64,000 bases of DNA from a virus. Below, piece by piece: positions 56,866 to 63,094 of the stretch (position 1 is the stretch's first letter; the number at the start of each line of letters is the position of its first letter). The DNA lies in IMG/VR virus record IMGVR_UViG_3300007735_000800, positions 62,001-126,000 of that record; one strand, 5' to 3'. The notes under the pieces are model-generated. The model was given only the letters and a program-made list of their open reading frames with translations, was not told the origin of the DNA and made no database searches. Both the position numbers and the translations under genes were made by a program.

Positions 56866-58176
56866 TTAGGCGTTGATCGCGTACTGCGTGTCCCCGCCCT
56901 TCAGGTGGGGATCGGTGATGTCGATGGCATCCTGCACCGGGGTTCCCGCCCAATCCTTCTTGACGGGATGATCCTTCATCCCCTCCGGGGGAGGGAGGAT
57001 GGTCGGGTCGATCTTGGTGTAGAGGTTGAAGAACGCATCCTGCGTGGCGGGGTCGAAGCGGGTCAGCGTCAACTTGATCGCCTTCTGCTTGTCACCGAAG
57101 ATGGCGAACGCCTTGCAGACCTCCTCCAAGCGGCGGGTGGTGATGATATCGTCCAAGCCGCCCTCCTTGAAGCCCAAGCGGATCGTTTCCGCCCACTTGA
57201 CGAGGTACTGCGCGAACTCCTTGTCCTCGCGCCCATAAGCCTTCATCTTGCGGATGATGATGCGGGCCTCAACGGTGCGGTCAGCGTAGTCCTGCTCAAA
57301 CCAGTAGGAGAAGCGGTCAAGGAACGCCTCGTTCATGCACCGGGTGCCAACGAAGCGGTCAGACTCGCCCTTGCCCTTGGTGTTGGCGGTGGCGACCACA
57401 TTGAAGCCAACGGCGGGCTTGATGAACGCGCCGATCTTCTTGATGTAGATGCCCTTGCCCTCAAGGACGGGCTGCAAGCACATCATGCGCTCCGTCCCAA
57501 GGTCGATCTCGTCCAACAGGAGGATCGCGCCACGCTGCATGGCCTGAACGACCCCGCCGAACACGAACTTGGTTTCGCCGTTGATGAGGCGGAATCCACC
57601 GATGAGGTCATCCTCGTCAGTCTCGGCGGTGATGTTGACGCGGATGCACTCACGACCGGAGGCCGCGCAAATCTGCTCGACCATCGTGGTCTTGCCGTTG
57701 CCGCTCATGCCCGTGATGTAGACGGGGGCGAACTGCTTGGACTTGAGGATGGTGCTGATGTCATCGTGGTGACCCCAAGGAACGAAGGTGTCGTTCTTGA
57801 CGGGGACGAGCGAAACATCGGAGGACGGGGCGGCGAGGTTGTAGTTGCTGCTGCTCATGGGTTCCATTGTAACCGAAGTTTCGGAGTCGGTCAACTCATC
57901 TGAAGAAAGATTCTCATTTTCCTCACCGATTGCATCGGTGACGACGACCATCTCCGGGATGCTGTACAGGCCACGGCCAACGCGCCGGGACTTGTCTTGG
58001 ACGAGCCAAGCCGGGAGGGTGCTGTAGTTGTCGTTGGGCGACATCTTGTAGGTGAGGTGGAATGCGTTGATGCACTGCTCACGGGTGTACCGTGCCTCAC
58101 CGATGGACGAGGGAGTGCCGTACAGGTCGGTGAGAGCCTTGAGGAACTTTGCCTTGCGGTTGTCGATGCTGTTCAT
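56866..58176 (-). CDS. MoxR/CobS-like AAA+ ATPase with extra N-terminal domain
   Basis: 436 aa from ATG 58176, 6 nt after the -10 box. Residues about 1-80 hold the LPAWLVQDKSRRVGRGLYS domain; a disordered linker follows to about 110. The AAA+ core has Walker A GMSGNGKTT near 155, Walker B AILLLDEIDLG near 222 and sensor NVVATANTKG near 265. Works with the VWA protein in MoxR-type chaperone pairs. A second promoter lies inside the gene and could give a shorter product starting at ATG 57858. Confidence 0.85.
   Translation of the reverse strand: MNSIDNRKAKFLKALTDLYGTPSSIGEARYTREQCINAFHLTYKMSPNDNYSTLPAWLVQDKSRRVGRGLYSIPEMVVVTDAIGEENENLSSDELTDSETSVTMEPMSSSNYNLAAPSSDVSLVPVKNDTFVPWGHHDDISTILKSKQFAPVYITGMSGNGKTTMVEQICAASGRECIRVNITAETDEDDLIGGFRLINGETKFVFGGVVQAMQRGAILLLDEIDLGTERMMCLQPVLEGKGIYIKKIGAFIKPAVGFNVVATANTKGKGESDRFVGTRCMNEAFLDRFSYWFEQDYADRTVEARIIIRKMKAYGREDKEFAQYLVKWAETIRLGFKEGGLDDIITTRRLEEVCKAFAIFGDKQKAIKLTLTRFDPATQDAFFNLYTKIDPTILPPPEGMKDHPVKKDWAGTPVQDAIDITDPHLKGGDTQYAINA
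57866..57894 (-). promoter_or_regulatory. Internal leaderless-type promoter within the MoxR gene
   Basis: -35 TTGACC (57889-57894), 17-bp spacer, -10 TACAAT (57866-57871), 7 nt to an in-frame ATG at 57858. A product from here would lack the N-terminal domain but keep the whole AAA+ core. Confidence 0.55.
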
Positions 58177-58182
58177 ACGAAC

Positions 58183-58211
58183 ATTGTAAGGCACAATCTT
58201 CTTGCCGTCAA
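58183..58211 (-). promoter_or_regulatory. Leaderless-type promoter of the MoxR gene with GTTATCGGA box
   Basis: -35 TTGACG (58206-58211), 17-bp spacer, -10 TACAAT (58183-58188), 6 nt to ATG 58176. TCCGATAAC at 58236-58244, 25 bp beyond the -35; an A8 tract lies between. Confidence 0.78.
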
Positions 58212-58267
58212 GCAATCTTCAAAGTTTTTTTTGAGTCCGATAACCTGCCGGCTCCGCCTGGTCCTGG

Positions 58268-58345
58268 ACTACTATCCGGAAAGAAATAATAATCCTCACA
58301 ATCCTCAGAAACCGGCATAAGGCCGGTTTCTGATAGTAGCTCAAC
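58268..58345 (-). repeat. CTACTATC cassette, copy 3
   Basis: Minus strand: CTACTATCAGAAACCGGC, a perfect stem TCAGAAACCGGC/GCCGGTTTCTGA, then TTATTATTTCTTTCC and GGATAGTAG. The terminator AACCCGGCCC/GGGCCGGGTT of gene 58399-58641 precedes it. Confidence 0.7.
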
Positions 58346-58398
58346 GAACAACCCGGCCCTTGCGGGCCGGGTTGAGTATGAGAGGGAACCCTAGCGGA

Positions 58399-58641
58399 TT
58401 AGGCTCCCGTGTTGTAGAAGTTCTTGTCGCACTTCTCCTGCGGCTTGCAGCAACGCTCAAGGCTGTTGATGCGAGCGTAAATCTTCTCATGCTCGCGCCA
58501 GTAGTCAGTCTCCAACTCGTTGATGCGGTGGTTCACGGCTGCGCTGCGCTCACGGAGCAGGGCGCGGGTGTAGCCGATGGCGCAGAAGAGTGCGAGGCCG
58601 GTGAGGGACAGGTACATCAGGGTCGTGGGTTCGATGGTCAT
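58399..58641 (-). CDS. Membrane protein with coiled-coil tail
   Basis: 80 aa from ATG 58641. Transmembrane helix LMYLSLTGLALFCAIGY, then a charged coiled coil (NHRINELETDYWREHEKIYARI) and a CC..C tail. Resembles small inner-membrane phage proteins; function unknown. Confidence 0.65.
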   Translation of the reverse strand: MTIEPTTLMYLSLTGLALFCAIGYTRALLRERSAAVNHRINELETDYWREHEKIYARINSLERCCKPQEKCDKNFYNTGA

Positions 58642-58647
58642 GGTTCT

Positions 58648-58676
58648 ATTATACCTCTTGGGTTGGGGTTTGTCAA
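58648..58676 (-). promoter_or_regulatory. Leaderless-type promoter of gene 58399-58641
   Basis: -35 TTGACA (58671-58676), 17-bp spacer, -10 TATAAT (58648-58653), 6 nt to ATG 58641. Consensus in both hexamers. Confidence 0.78.
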
Positions 58677-58692
58677 GCAAAAAGTCGGGAAG

Positions 58693-58768
58693 TGGAAGGG
58701 GCGGGAGTTGCACCCACATATTCACGCTTATAAGGCATGCGCTCTAACTACTTTTCAGCCACCCTTCC
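58693..58768 (-). tRNA. tRNA-Ile(UAU)
   Basis: Acceptor GGAAGGG/CCCTTCC perfect, anticodon stem CATGC/GCGTG with loop CTTATAA (TAT), T-arm GTGGG-TGCAACT-CCCGC, discriminator A. UAU reads AUA directly, unlike the usual lysidine-modified CAU tRNA. Confidence 0.85.
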
Positions 58769-58878
58769 GTGGGAAGCCTTTTTACAGATGCTCCGTGTCT
58801 GTGCAACCGCAGGTTGCCTCTGTGCGGTTTGTCGAACACCGCCAAACTCAAAATATATTATTCGTCATGTTGATGTAC

Positions 58879-58906
58879 ATCGTACCTCCTGGTTTGTGTT
58901 TGTCAA
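58879..58906 (-). promoter_or_regulatory. Promoter upstream of tRNA-Ile
   Basis: -35 TTGACA (58901-58906), 16-bp spacer, -10 TACGAT (58879-58884). The following 110 nt have no gene but include a hairpin AACCGCA/TGCGGTT before the tRNA. Confidence 0.55.
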
Positions 58907-58907
58907 G

Positions 58908-58981
58908 CGTTCCCGGCTGGATTCGAACCAGCGACCTGCCGCTTAGAAGGCGGCTGCTCTATCCAACTGGGCTACGGGAAC
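58908..58981 (-). tRNA. tRNA-Arg(UCU)
   Basis: Acceptor GTTCCCG/CGGGAAC, D-arm AGCCCAGTTGGATAGAGC, anticodon loop CTTCTAA with TCT, T-arm GCTGG-TTCGAAT-CCAGC, discriminator G. Confidence 0.94.
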
Positions 58982-59178
58982 AGGTCGATTCGGCAGCAGG
59001 ACTCCCATACCTGCATCTCTAGGATCGTACTTTCGGGTCGGATATAGCCAACATCGGGGCTTTACCACACCTAGCCGTGGAAGGTTTGCACACGGCGGGG
59101 AATCCTAGCGACTTCTCTATACAGCCCATGCCTCATCTCAACTTGGACGGGCTTAAAGAAGCACCGCCTCTCTTTTAG
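58982..59178 (-). other. Structured non-coding spacer between two tRNAs
   Basis: 197 nt with no reading frame of note. CTAGGAT (minus strand, near 59105) can pair with ATCCTAG (near 59020), and stems CCGTG/CACGG, GTTGG/CCGAC and GCAGG/CCTGC lie inside. It might hold an unrecognised RNA; I cannot assign it. Confidence 0.4.
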
Positions 59179-59263
59179 TGGGATTGGTGGGACTTGAACC
59201 CACAAGACTTTAGAGGTCGGCAGATTTTGAGTCTGCTGCGTATGCCGATTCCGCCACAATCCC
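59179..59263 (-). tRNA. tRNA-Leu(CAA)
   Basis: 85 nt, acceptor GGGATTG/CAATCCC, anticodon stem GCAGA/TCTGC with loop CTCAAAA (CAA), long variable arm, T-loop TTCAAGT, discriminator A. Confidence 0.92.
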
Positions 59264-59272
59264 TTTGGTCGT

Positions 59273-59301
59273 ATTGTATCAGATCGTTGAGTCTTTGTCA
59301 A
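59273..59301 (-). promoter_or_regulatory. tRNA promoter
   Basis: -35 TTGACA (59296-59301), 17-bp spacer, -10 TACAAT (59273-59278), 9 nt before tRNA-Leu. It overlaps the 3' end of the HNH gene. Confidence 0.7.
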
Positions 59302-59659
59302 GTGTGTTGTGTAATATTCTATGGCAATTTGCACAGACCAAAACACACTTGCTGATTTCCTCGTTGAGCGTTTCTAGACTGTGTGAGTCTTTAGACAACC
59401 AAGAAACGTTTTTATGTTTTGCTTGTGGATCTAGGTGATGAAAGTCCAAACCACATGGATGTTCATTCCAACCACATCGGAAACATTTACCAGATTTTTT
59501 AATTTCTTGGATGTACTCCCTGTTGCGCTCTCGTAGTTTTTGGTTGTTCTCTCTAAACCGTTCTTTGTTACTCTGGTAGTATTCTTGAACAGCTTGTTTG
59601 TTTTTTTCACGCCAACGACGTGAGGCTTCTTTTCTTGCTTCTGGATCTTTTCTAGGCAT
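59279..59659 (-). CDS. HNH endonuclease between tRNA genes (putative homing)
   Basis: 126 aa. A basic coiled N-terminus (RKEASRRWREKNKQAVQEYY) precedes the HNH domain: CFRCGW, LDFHHLDP, and CVLVCANCHRILH, with two CxxC-type zinc pairs and the catalytic HH. Its base composition is visibly AT-richer than its neighbours, which suggests recent arrival. Placement among tRNA genes fits a mobile homing endonuclease. Confidence 0.8.
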   Translation of the reverse strand: MPRKDPEARKEASRRWREKNKQAVQEYYQSNKERFRENNQKLRERNREYIQEIKKSGKCFRCGWNEHPCGLDFHHLDPQAKHKNVSWLSKDSHSLETLNEEISKCVLVCANCHRILHNTLDKDSTI

Positions 59660-59701
59660 GGATTCTAAATCTCCTAAAAGTATTTAGAATCCTAGCAATG
59701 T

Positions 59702-59998
59702 CTAGAACAGGTCGGGGGTGTTGTCAACCTTTTTCTTGAAATTTTCTAGACCAAACTTGGCATGCAGTTCCTCGTAGAAGTCGGAGTTCGGGCGAACCAC
59801 CGATTCGTGAAGACGGTTGCCGTTGATGAAAAAGGTCGCCTCGTCCACGGCATCGTAGTAGGCATCGATCAGTTCCTTGGGTGGATTGGCATTGCCTTCC
59901 AACCAATGCTCCATGATCAGGTCTGCCACGATTACAACGCGGTCGTAGGCTTGGAGGGCGAGAACCTTGGATTCTTCCGGCGTTGGGGGGTTGATCAT
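59702..59998 (-). CDS. Unknown early protein
   Basis: 98 aa, helical and acidic (ESKVLALQAYDRVVIVADLIMEHW). It begins 4 nt after tRNA-Lys and so shares the tRNA promoter at 60083-60111. No family recognised. Confidence 0.6.
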   Translation of the reverse strand: MINPPTPEESKVLALQAYDRVVIVADLIMEHWLEGNANPPKELIDAYYDAVDEATFFINGNRLHESVVRPNSDFYEELHAKFGLENFKKKVDNTPDLF

Positions 59999-60001
59999 AA
60001 A

Positions 60002-60074
60002 TGCCTCCGGTGGGGTTCGAACCCACGACCAATAGATTAAAAGTCTACTGCGCTACCAACTGCGCTACAGAGGC
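60002..60074 (-). tRNA. tRNA-Lys(UUU)
   Basis: Acceptor GCCTCTG/CGGAGGC, D-arm AGCGCAGTTGGTAGCGC, anticodon loop CTTTTAA with TTT, T-loop TTCGAAC, discriminator A. Confidence 0.94.
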
Positions 60075-60082
60075 GAATGCCC

Positions 60083-60111
60083 ATTGTACCCGATGGGCGC
60101 GGGTTTGTCAA
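60083..60111 (-). promoter_or_regulatory. Promoter of tRNA-Lys and gene 59702-59998
   Basis: -35 TTGACA (60106-60111), 17-bp spacer, -10 TACAAT (60083-60088), 8 nt before the tRNA. The -35 overlaps the stop of gene 60108-60455. Confidence 0.7.
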
Positions 60112-60455
60112 ACCTGATCCATGTCCTCGTCCTCGCTCCACATGCGCTTCTCCTCCGCGCTCCCGTACTTGTCACGGGTCATGGTGAGGAGGTCAACGAG
60201 GAGCATGATGAAGCCCATCGTCATCTGGTCGAGGGGACACTCCTCGCCGTTCTCCTTCATCCGCATGAGCGTCATGCCCATGTCGGCAGTCGCGCCGGAA
60301 ACGATGAGGCGCAACTTGTCGTCCTTGTACCATGTCTTGTTCTCGCAGGTCAGCGCGAGGAGCATGGCTGCGATCATGGACGGGGGCGGCTTGAAACTCT
60401 GCGCCACCTTGGACGGGTCGTTGAAGAAGTTGCTGAACTTGTTGGGTGCGCTCAC
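60108..60455 (-). CDS. Unknown early protein
   Basis: 115 aa, Met-rich and helical (MTLMRMKENGEECPLDQMTMGFIMLLVDLLTM split over two helices), acidic tail. 4-nt overlap with gene 60452-60694 (coupled). No family recognised. Confidence 0.6.
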   Translation of the reverse strand: MSAPNKFSNFFNDPSKVAQSFKPPPSMIAAMLLALTCENKTWYKDDKLRLIVSGATADMGMTLMRMKENGEECPLDQMTMGFIMLLVDLLTMTRDKYGSAEEKRMWSEDEDMDQV

Positions 60456-60694
60456 TTGTTGATCTCCTGAATCTTGGCGAAGATGTCCACCACGAACTCA
60501 CACTCGTCCTCGCTGCACATGGACGGGTCGCTCATGTTGGTGAGGATGCCGTAGGCAATCGCCATCTTTGCAACGCTGTCCACATCCTCGTGCCACAGCG
60601 GGTTCTCCTGCACGAAGGCGAACATCTCGTTCAGCAGGTCGCTGAAGTCACAGGTGGTGGGCTTGTCGGGGAAGTGTCGGGGTGGCTTTCGCAT
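60452..60694 (-). CDS. Unknown early protein
   Basis: 80 aa, helical and acidic (DFSDLLNEMFAFVQENPLW). Its promoter is TTGACA, 16 bp, TATAAT with a 9-nt leader containing GGAGG 4 nt before ATG; this is the only early gene here with a clear SD-bearing leader. It overlaps the end of gene 60631-61011. Confidence 0.6.
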   Translation of the reverse strand: MRKPPRHFPDKPTTCDFSDLLNEMFAFVQENPLWHEDVDSVAKMAIAYGILTNMSDPSMCSEDECEFVVDIFAKIQEINK

Positions 60695-61011
60695 GGTGCC
60701 TCCATTATAAGGGAAGGTTCAACCTTGTCAAGCAGGACGGTGTAGTTTTTCTTGCTTTTCGACAGGTAGTTCTTGATCGCGTAGAAGTCCTTCATGTCGT
60801 CCGAAGGAATCTCCACGCGCAGGATGTAGGTCTCGTAATCCGGCATCTCTGCGAACATGGTGGTCTTGTTCAGCGGGGAGAAGTCATCCTTGCCGATGAA
60901 GACCGTGATGTAGCCAAACATGATGTCGTTCATCATCTTGGCGAACCTGCGCTTCACCCAAGCATGGGAGAAGGATCGCTTGTGTTGGAGCGTGACCGTG
61001 AAGGTGATCAA
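60631..61011 (-). CDS. Unknown early protein
   Basis: 126 aa, alpha/beta with TFTVTLQHKRSFSHAWVKRRF and ETYILRVEIPSDD. The C-terminal 25 residues (Pro/Ser-rich) are encoded by the promoter and start region of the next gene and look non-native. 4-nt overlap with gene 61008-61235. Confidence 0.55.
   Translation of the reverse strand: MITFTVTLQHKRSFSHAWVKRRFAKMMNDIMFGYITVFIGKDDFSPLNKTTMFAEMPDYETYILRVEIPSDDMKDFYAIKNYLSKSKKNYTVLLDKVEPSLIMEAPCESHPDTSPTSPPPVTSATC
60704..60731 (-). promoter_or_regulatory. Promoter of gene 60452-60694
   Basis: -35 TTGACA (60726-60731), 16-bp spacer, consensus -10 TATAAT (60704-60709), lying inside the 3' part of gene 60631-61011. Confidence 0.7.
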
Positions 61012-61235
61012 TCGAAGTCCTCCTCGTCAACGAACTCATCGGCATCGAACTCATCCATGTCGGGAACATCCCGGTCAAGGTCAACCTCGCTGCCCGCGTA
61101 CTCCTCCGGGTCGTAGTCGCCCACCATGCGGGTGGCCTCGTCACGGCTGTAGCCCTCGTTCATCAGTTCAACGATGGCATCGTTGGTGTCGTAGAGATCG
61201 GACTCGTCATACGGAATGTGGTCGGGGTTGGTCAT
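61008..61235 (-). CDS. Highly acidic early protein
   Basis: 75 aa from ATG 61235; more than a third Asp/Glu (DMDEFDADEFVDEEDFD tail), so a DNA mimic is conceivable but unproven. A helical hairpin VELMNEGYSRDEATRMVGDY resembles a UBA-like fold. Leaderless-type promoter. Confidence 0.65.
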   Translation of the reverse strand: MTNPDHIPYDESDLYDTNDAIVELMNEGYSRDEATRMVGDYDPEEYAGSEVDLDRDVPDMDEFDADEFVDEEDFD

Positions 61236-61241
61236 GCCCCC

Positions 61242-61270
61242 ATGATAAGGCATGAAAGGTGTCCCGTCAA
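61242..61270 (-). promoter_or_regulatory. Leaderless-type promoter of gene 61008-61235
   Basis: -35 TTGACG (61265-61270), 17-bp spacer, -10 TATCAT (61242-61247), 6 nt to ATG. A TTATCGG box in inverted orientation starts at 61293. Confidence 0.68.
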
Positions 61271-61307
61271 GCAAACCGGGGAATATTTTTTATTATCGGT
61301 CCAAGGG

Positions 61308-61376
61308 GTCCGGGCCGGCTACTATCAGGAGGCGTCCAATAAAATCAGCGGCCTTAGGGGCCGCTGATAGTAGCCA
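61308..61376 (-). terminator. CTACTATC cassette, copy 4
   Basis: Minus strand: CTACTATCAGCGGCC hairpin with GGCCGCTGAT then TTTTATT, GGACGCCTCC and TGATAGTAG. The terminator stem and the outer CTACTATCAG/CTGATAGTAG pairing exclude each other. Confidence 0.72.
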
Positions 61377-61502
61377 AAGGACATGGCCCGCCCTAAAGAG
61401 GACGGGCCAGAGGTCTTGAAGGAAGCACCGTACTCCCTGTGCCCAAAGAAACTTGCAAATCTCTCCGGGTTCGCGCTGCGCGAGGCGCCTGGTGTTATTT
61501 GT
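61377..61502. other. Intergenic, no gene seen
   Basis: Only the start of copy 4 and a GC-rich hairpin (CGGGCCATGTCC area) that may terminate gene 61503-61877. Confidence 0.4.
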
Positions 61503-61877
61503 TCAGATCACGGGTGCGCCGAACTTCTCCGTGTGCATCTCCATGAGGCGCATGACCGCATCGTCCAAGTCCACCGCCTTCTCCTCGCCCTTGGCGCGCA
61601 TCTTGGCGATCATGTGGTTGTAGTAGGAGATGTTGCCCTCGGAGAGTTCGTTGATGAACTTGCGGGGATCGCCGTAGAGTTGCGTGATGAGAGCGACCAC
61701 GATATCGCGCTCCATGCGGCTGAACCATGCCGGGGGCAGGCTGACGGCGAGTTCGCAGAAGGCGAGGGCCGCGTTGGTCTCCTCCGCGTCCTTCTTCGTG
61801 TCGTTGACCATGGCGAGGCAGAGGGCGAGGTTGAGGGCGAGAGCGTCGATTGCGGGGGTTCGGGTGGGCTTGTCCAT
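61503..61877 (-). CDS. Unknown helical early protein
   Basis: 124 aa, all-helical (AIDALALNLALCLAMVND, MERDIVVALITQLYG). No motif recognised. Leaderless-type promoter TTGACA, 17 bp, TACAAT, 6 nt to ATG. Confidence 0.62.
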   Translation of the reverse strand: MDKPTRTPAIDALALNLALCLAMVNDTKKDAEETNAALAFCELAVSLPPAWFSRMERDIVVALITQLYGDPRKFINELSEGNISYYNHMIAKMRAKGEEKAVDLDDAVMRLMEMHTEKFGAPVI

Positions 61878-61883
61878 GGTGCT

Positions 61884-61912
61884 ATTGTACCTGTTGGTGG
61901 TGCGAATGTCAA
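61884..61912 (-). promoter_or_regulatory. Leaderless-type promoter of gene 61503-61877
   Basis: -35 TTGACA (61907-61912), 17-bp spacer, -10 TACAAT (61884-61889), 6 nt to ATG 61877. Confidence 0.75.
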
Positions 61913-61913
61913 G

Positions 61914-62201
61914 TCACGCGGTGACGATTTCTGTTTCTTTGCTGAAGTCCATCACACCAACGATGGAATCCTCGTGGAAGCGAATCCAGTCGCCTTTCTT
62001 GGTGTCGAACGCGGTGATGTAGTGCGGGTTCTCACCGCGCACAAACTTGGGATGCTTGTCCTTCGGAATCACGATCAGGTTCCGCGTGATCTTGCGGTCG
62101 TGGGTCGTGGTTCCATCCACCTTCTTGAAGGTGACGCGGATGATCTCTCCGTTGGAGAGAGCGGTGCGAATGATACGGGCGATTTCTTGAGTCGGGTTCA
62201 T
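61914..62201 (-). CDS. WYL_2/DUF2693-like Sm-fold protein
   Basis: 95 aa from ATG 62201. VTFKKVDGTT..RKITRNL, VIPKDKHP and DTKKGDWIRFHEDSIVGV follow the DUF2693 (Sm-like SH3 barrel) pattern common in phages, thought to bind nucleic acid or protein. Purine-rich leader AAGAAAG. Confidence 0.65.
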   Translation of the reverse strand: MNPTQEIARIIRTALSNGEIIRVTFKKVDGTTTHDRKITRNLIVIPKDKHPKFVRGENPHYITAFDTKKGDWIRFHEDSIVGVMDFSKETEIVTA

Positions 62202-62272
62202 TTTCTTTTTCTTTCTTGGAGGGGTCGGGTGGGGGGCGGGGCAACAAGCCTCCACCCCCCTAGCACCACCCT

Positions 62273-62509
62273 TTAGGCGGGGTTGTTGCGGCGGGCATCC
62301 TGCCACCGGGTGACGGCCACCTCCACCGCGCGGACATAGCGGATGAGCCGCTCGGCCTCCTCGCGCACACACTTGTCGGAGCGACCGTTGCGGAGCGCGT
62401 TTTCGAGGCCCAAGGTGAAGCCGTTGACCAGTCCGTAGGCGAAGGCCATGCCGAAGTCGTTGGTGGGCGGGATTTCGATTTCCGGGAGTTGGGTGGTGCT
62501 GTTCGTCAT
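62273..62509 (-). CDS. Unknown early protein
   Basis: 78 aa. FGMAFAYGLVNGFTLGLENALRNG is a Gly-rich hydrophobic helix, then a charged C-terminal helix. Leaderless-type promoter with a weaker -35. No family recognised. Confidence 0.6.
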   Translation of the reverse strand: MTNSTTQLPEIEIPPTNDFGMAFAYGLVNGFTLGLENALRNGRSDKCVREEAERLIRYVRAVEVAVTRWQDARRNNPA

Positions 62510-62515
62510 GTCCCT

Positions 62516-62544
62516 ATTGTAACCTCTGTTTCGGATTCTGTCTA
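62516..62544 (-). promoter_or_regulatory. Leaderless-type promoter of gene 62273-62509
   Basis: -35 TAGACA (62539-62544), 17-bp spacer, -10 TACAAT (62516-62521), 6 nt to ATG 62509. Confidence 0.65.
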
Positions 62545-62565
62545 CCGTCTTGGAAACTTTTTTTT

Positions 62566-62610
62566 GAAAAAAGGGGAGGGGGAGATTTCTCTCAACCCCT
62601 CCCCCATCCG
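62566..62610 (-). terminator. Terminator of gene 62615-62998
   Basis: Minus strand stem GGGGAGGGG/CCCCTCCCC followed by TTTTTT. Confidence 0.75.
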
Positions 62611-62614
62611 GGGG

Positions 62615-62998
62615 TCAGGCCGCTTCCTGGTCGCTGAGGTTCTTGAGGATGTTGCGGGCCTCCTGCTCCACCGCATCGAAGAACAACTTCGGGCAGGCGA
62701 TGGAGAGGGGAACGATGTCGAAGGTGTCCGCGCACTCCCCGGCCATGATCGCGTCACCGTAGATGTGACGGCCCGCGATGCATGAGGCGCGCAGGTTGAG
62801 GGGCGCGTCCCGGAGGAGGCCCATCTCATCGACCCACATGGCAGCGTGGTAGTTCTTGTCGAGGGACACGCGCTCCACGATCTCGCAGCCGATGATCGGG
62901 TACATGGACGAGAGTTCGCGGGTGATCTCCACGACCGTGATCGGCTGCGTCATGGAGGCGGGGATGTGGACGGCGGGGATGTTGGAGGCGGTGCTCAT
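62615..62998 (-). CDS. DUF3846-like early protein
   Basis: 127 aa from ATG 62998. AAMWVDEMGLLRDAPLNLRAS, then GDAIMAGECADTFDIVPLS, fits the DUF3846 pattern of short phage proteins (VDDEG....N..A.......GNA). Function unknown. Confidence 0.6.
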   Translation of the reverse strand: MSTASNIPAVHIPASMTQPITVVEITRELSSMYPIIGCEIVERVSLDKNYHAAMWVDEMGLLRDAPLNLRASCIAGRHIYGDAIMAGECADTFDIVPLSIACPKLFFDAVEQEARNILKNLSDQEAA

Positions 62999-63004
62999 GC
63001 ACCT

Positions 63005-63033
63005 ATTGTAACCGATGGCGGGCATTCTGTCTA
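63005..63033 (-). promoter_or_regulatory. Leaderless-type promoter of gene 62615-62998 with GTTATCGG box
   Basis: -35 TAGACA (63028-63033), 17-bp spacer, -10 TACAAT (63005-63010), 6 nt to ATG 62998. CCGATAAC at 63060-63067, about 26 bp beyond the -35. Confidence 0.68.
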
Positions 63034-63094
63034 GCGATTTGGAAAGATTATTTCGGGGGCCGATAACGCGTCCTGCGCCGGCGCGTCCTGGGCT

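Noticed and set aside
54449-57903. Long plus-strand frames (54449-55342, 55367-56641, 56809-57903)
   Set aside because: GC-rich antisense of the VWA and MoxR genes; the minus-strand frames have clear domain motifs and promoters, and the plus frames none.
61383-62276. 297-residue plus-strand frame
   Set aside because: It spans three minus-strand genes that each have leaderless-type promoters or overlaps; the composition is antisense-like.
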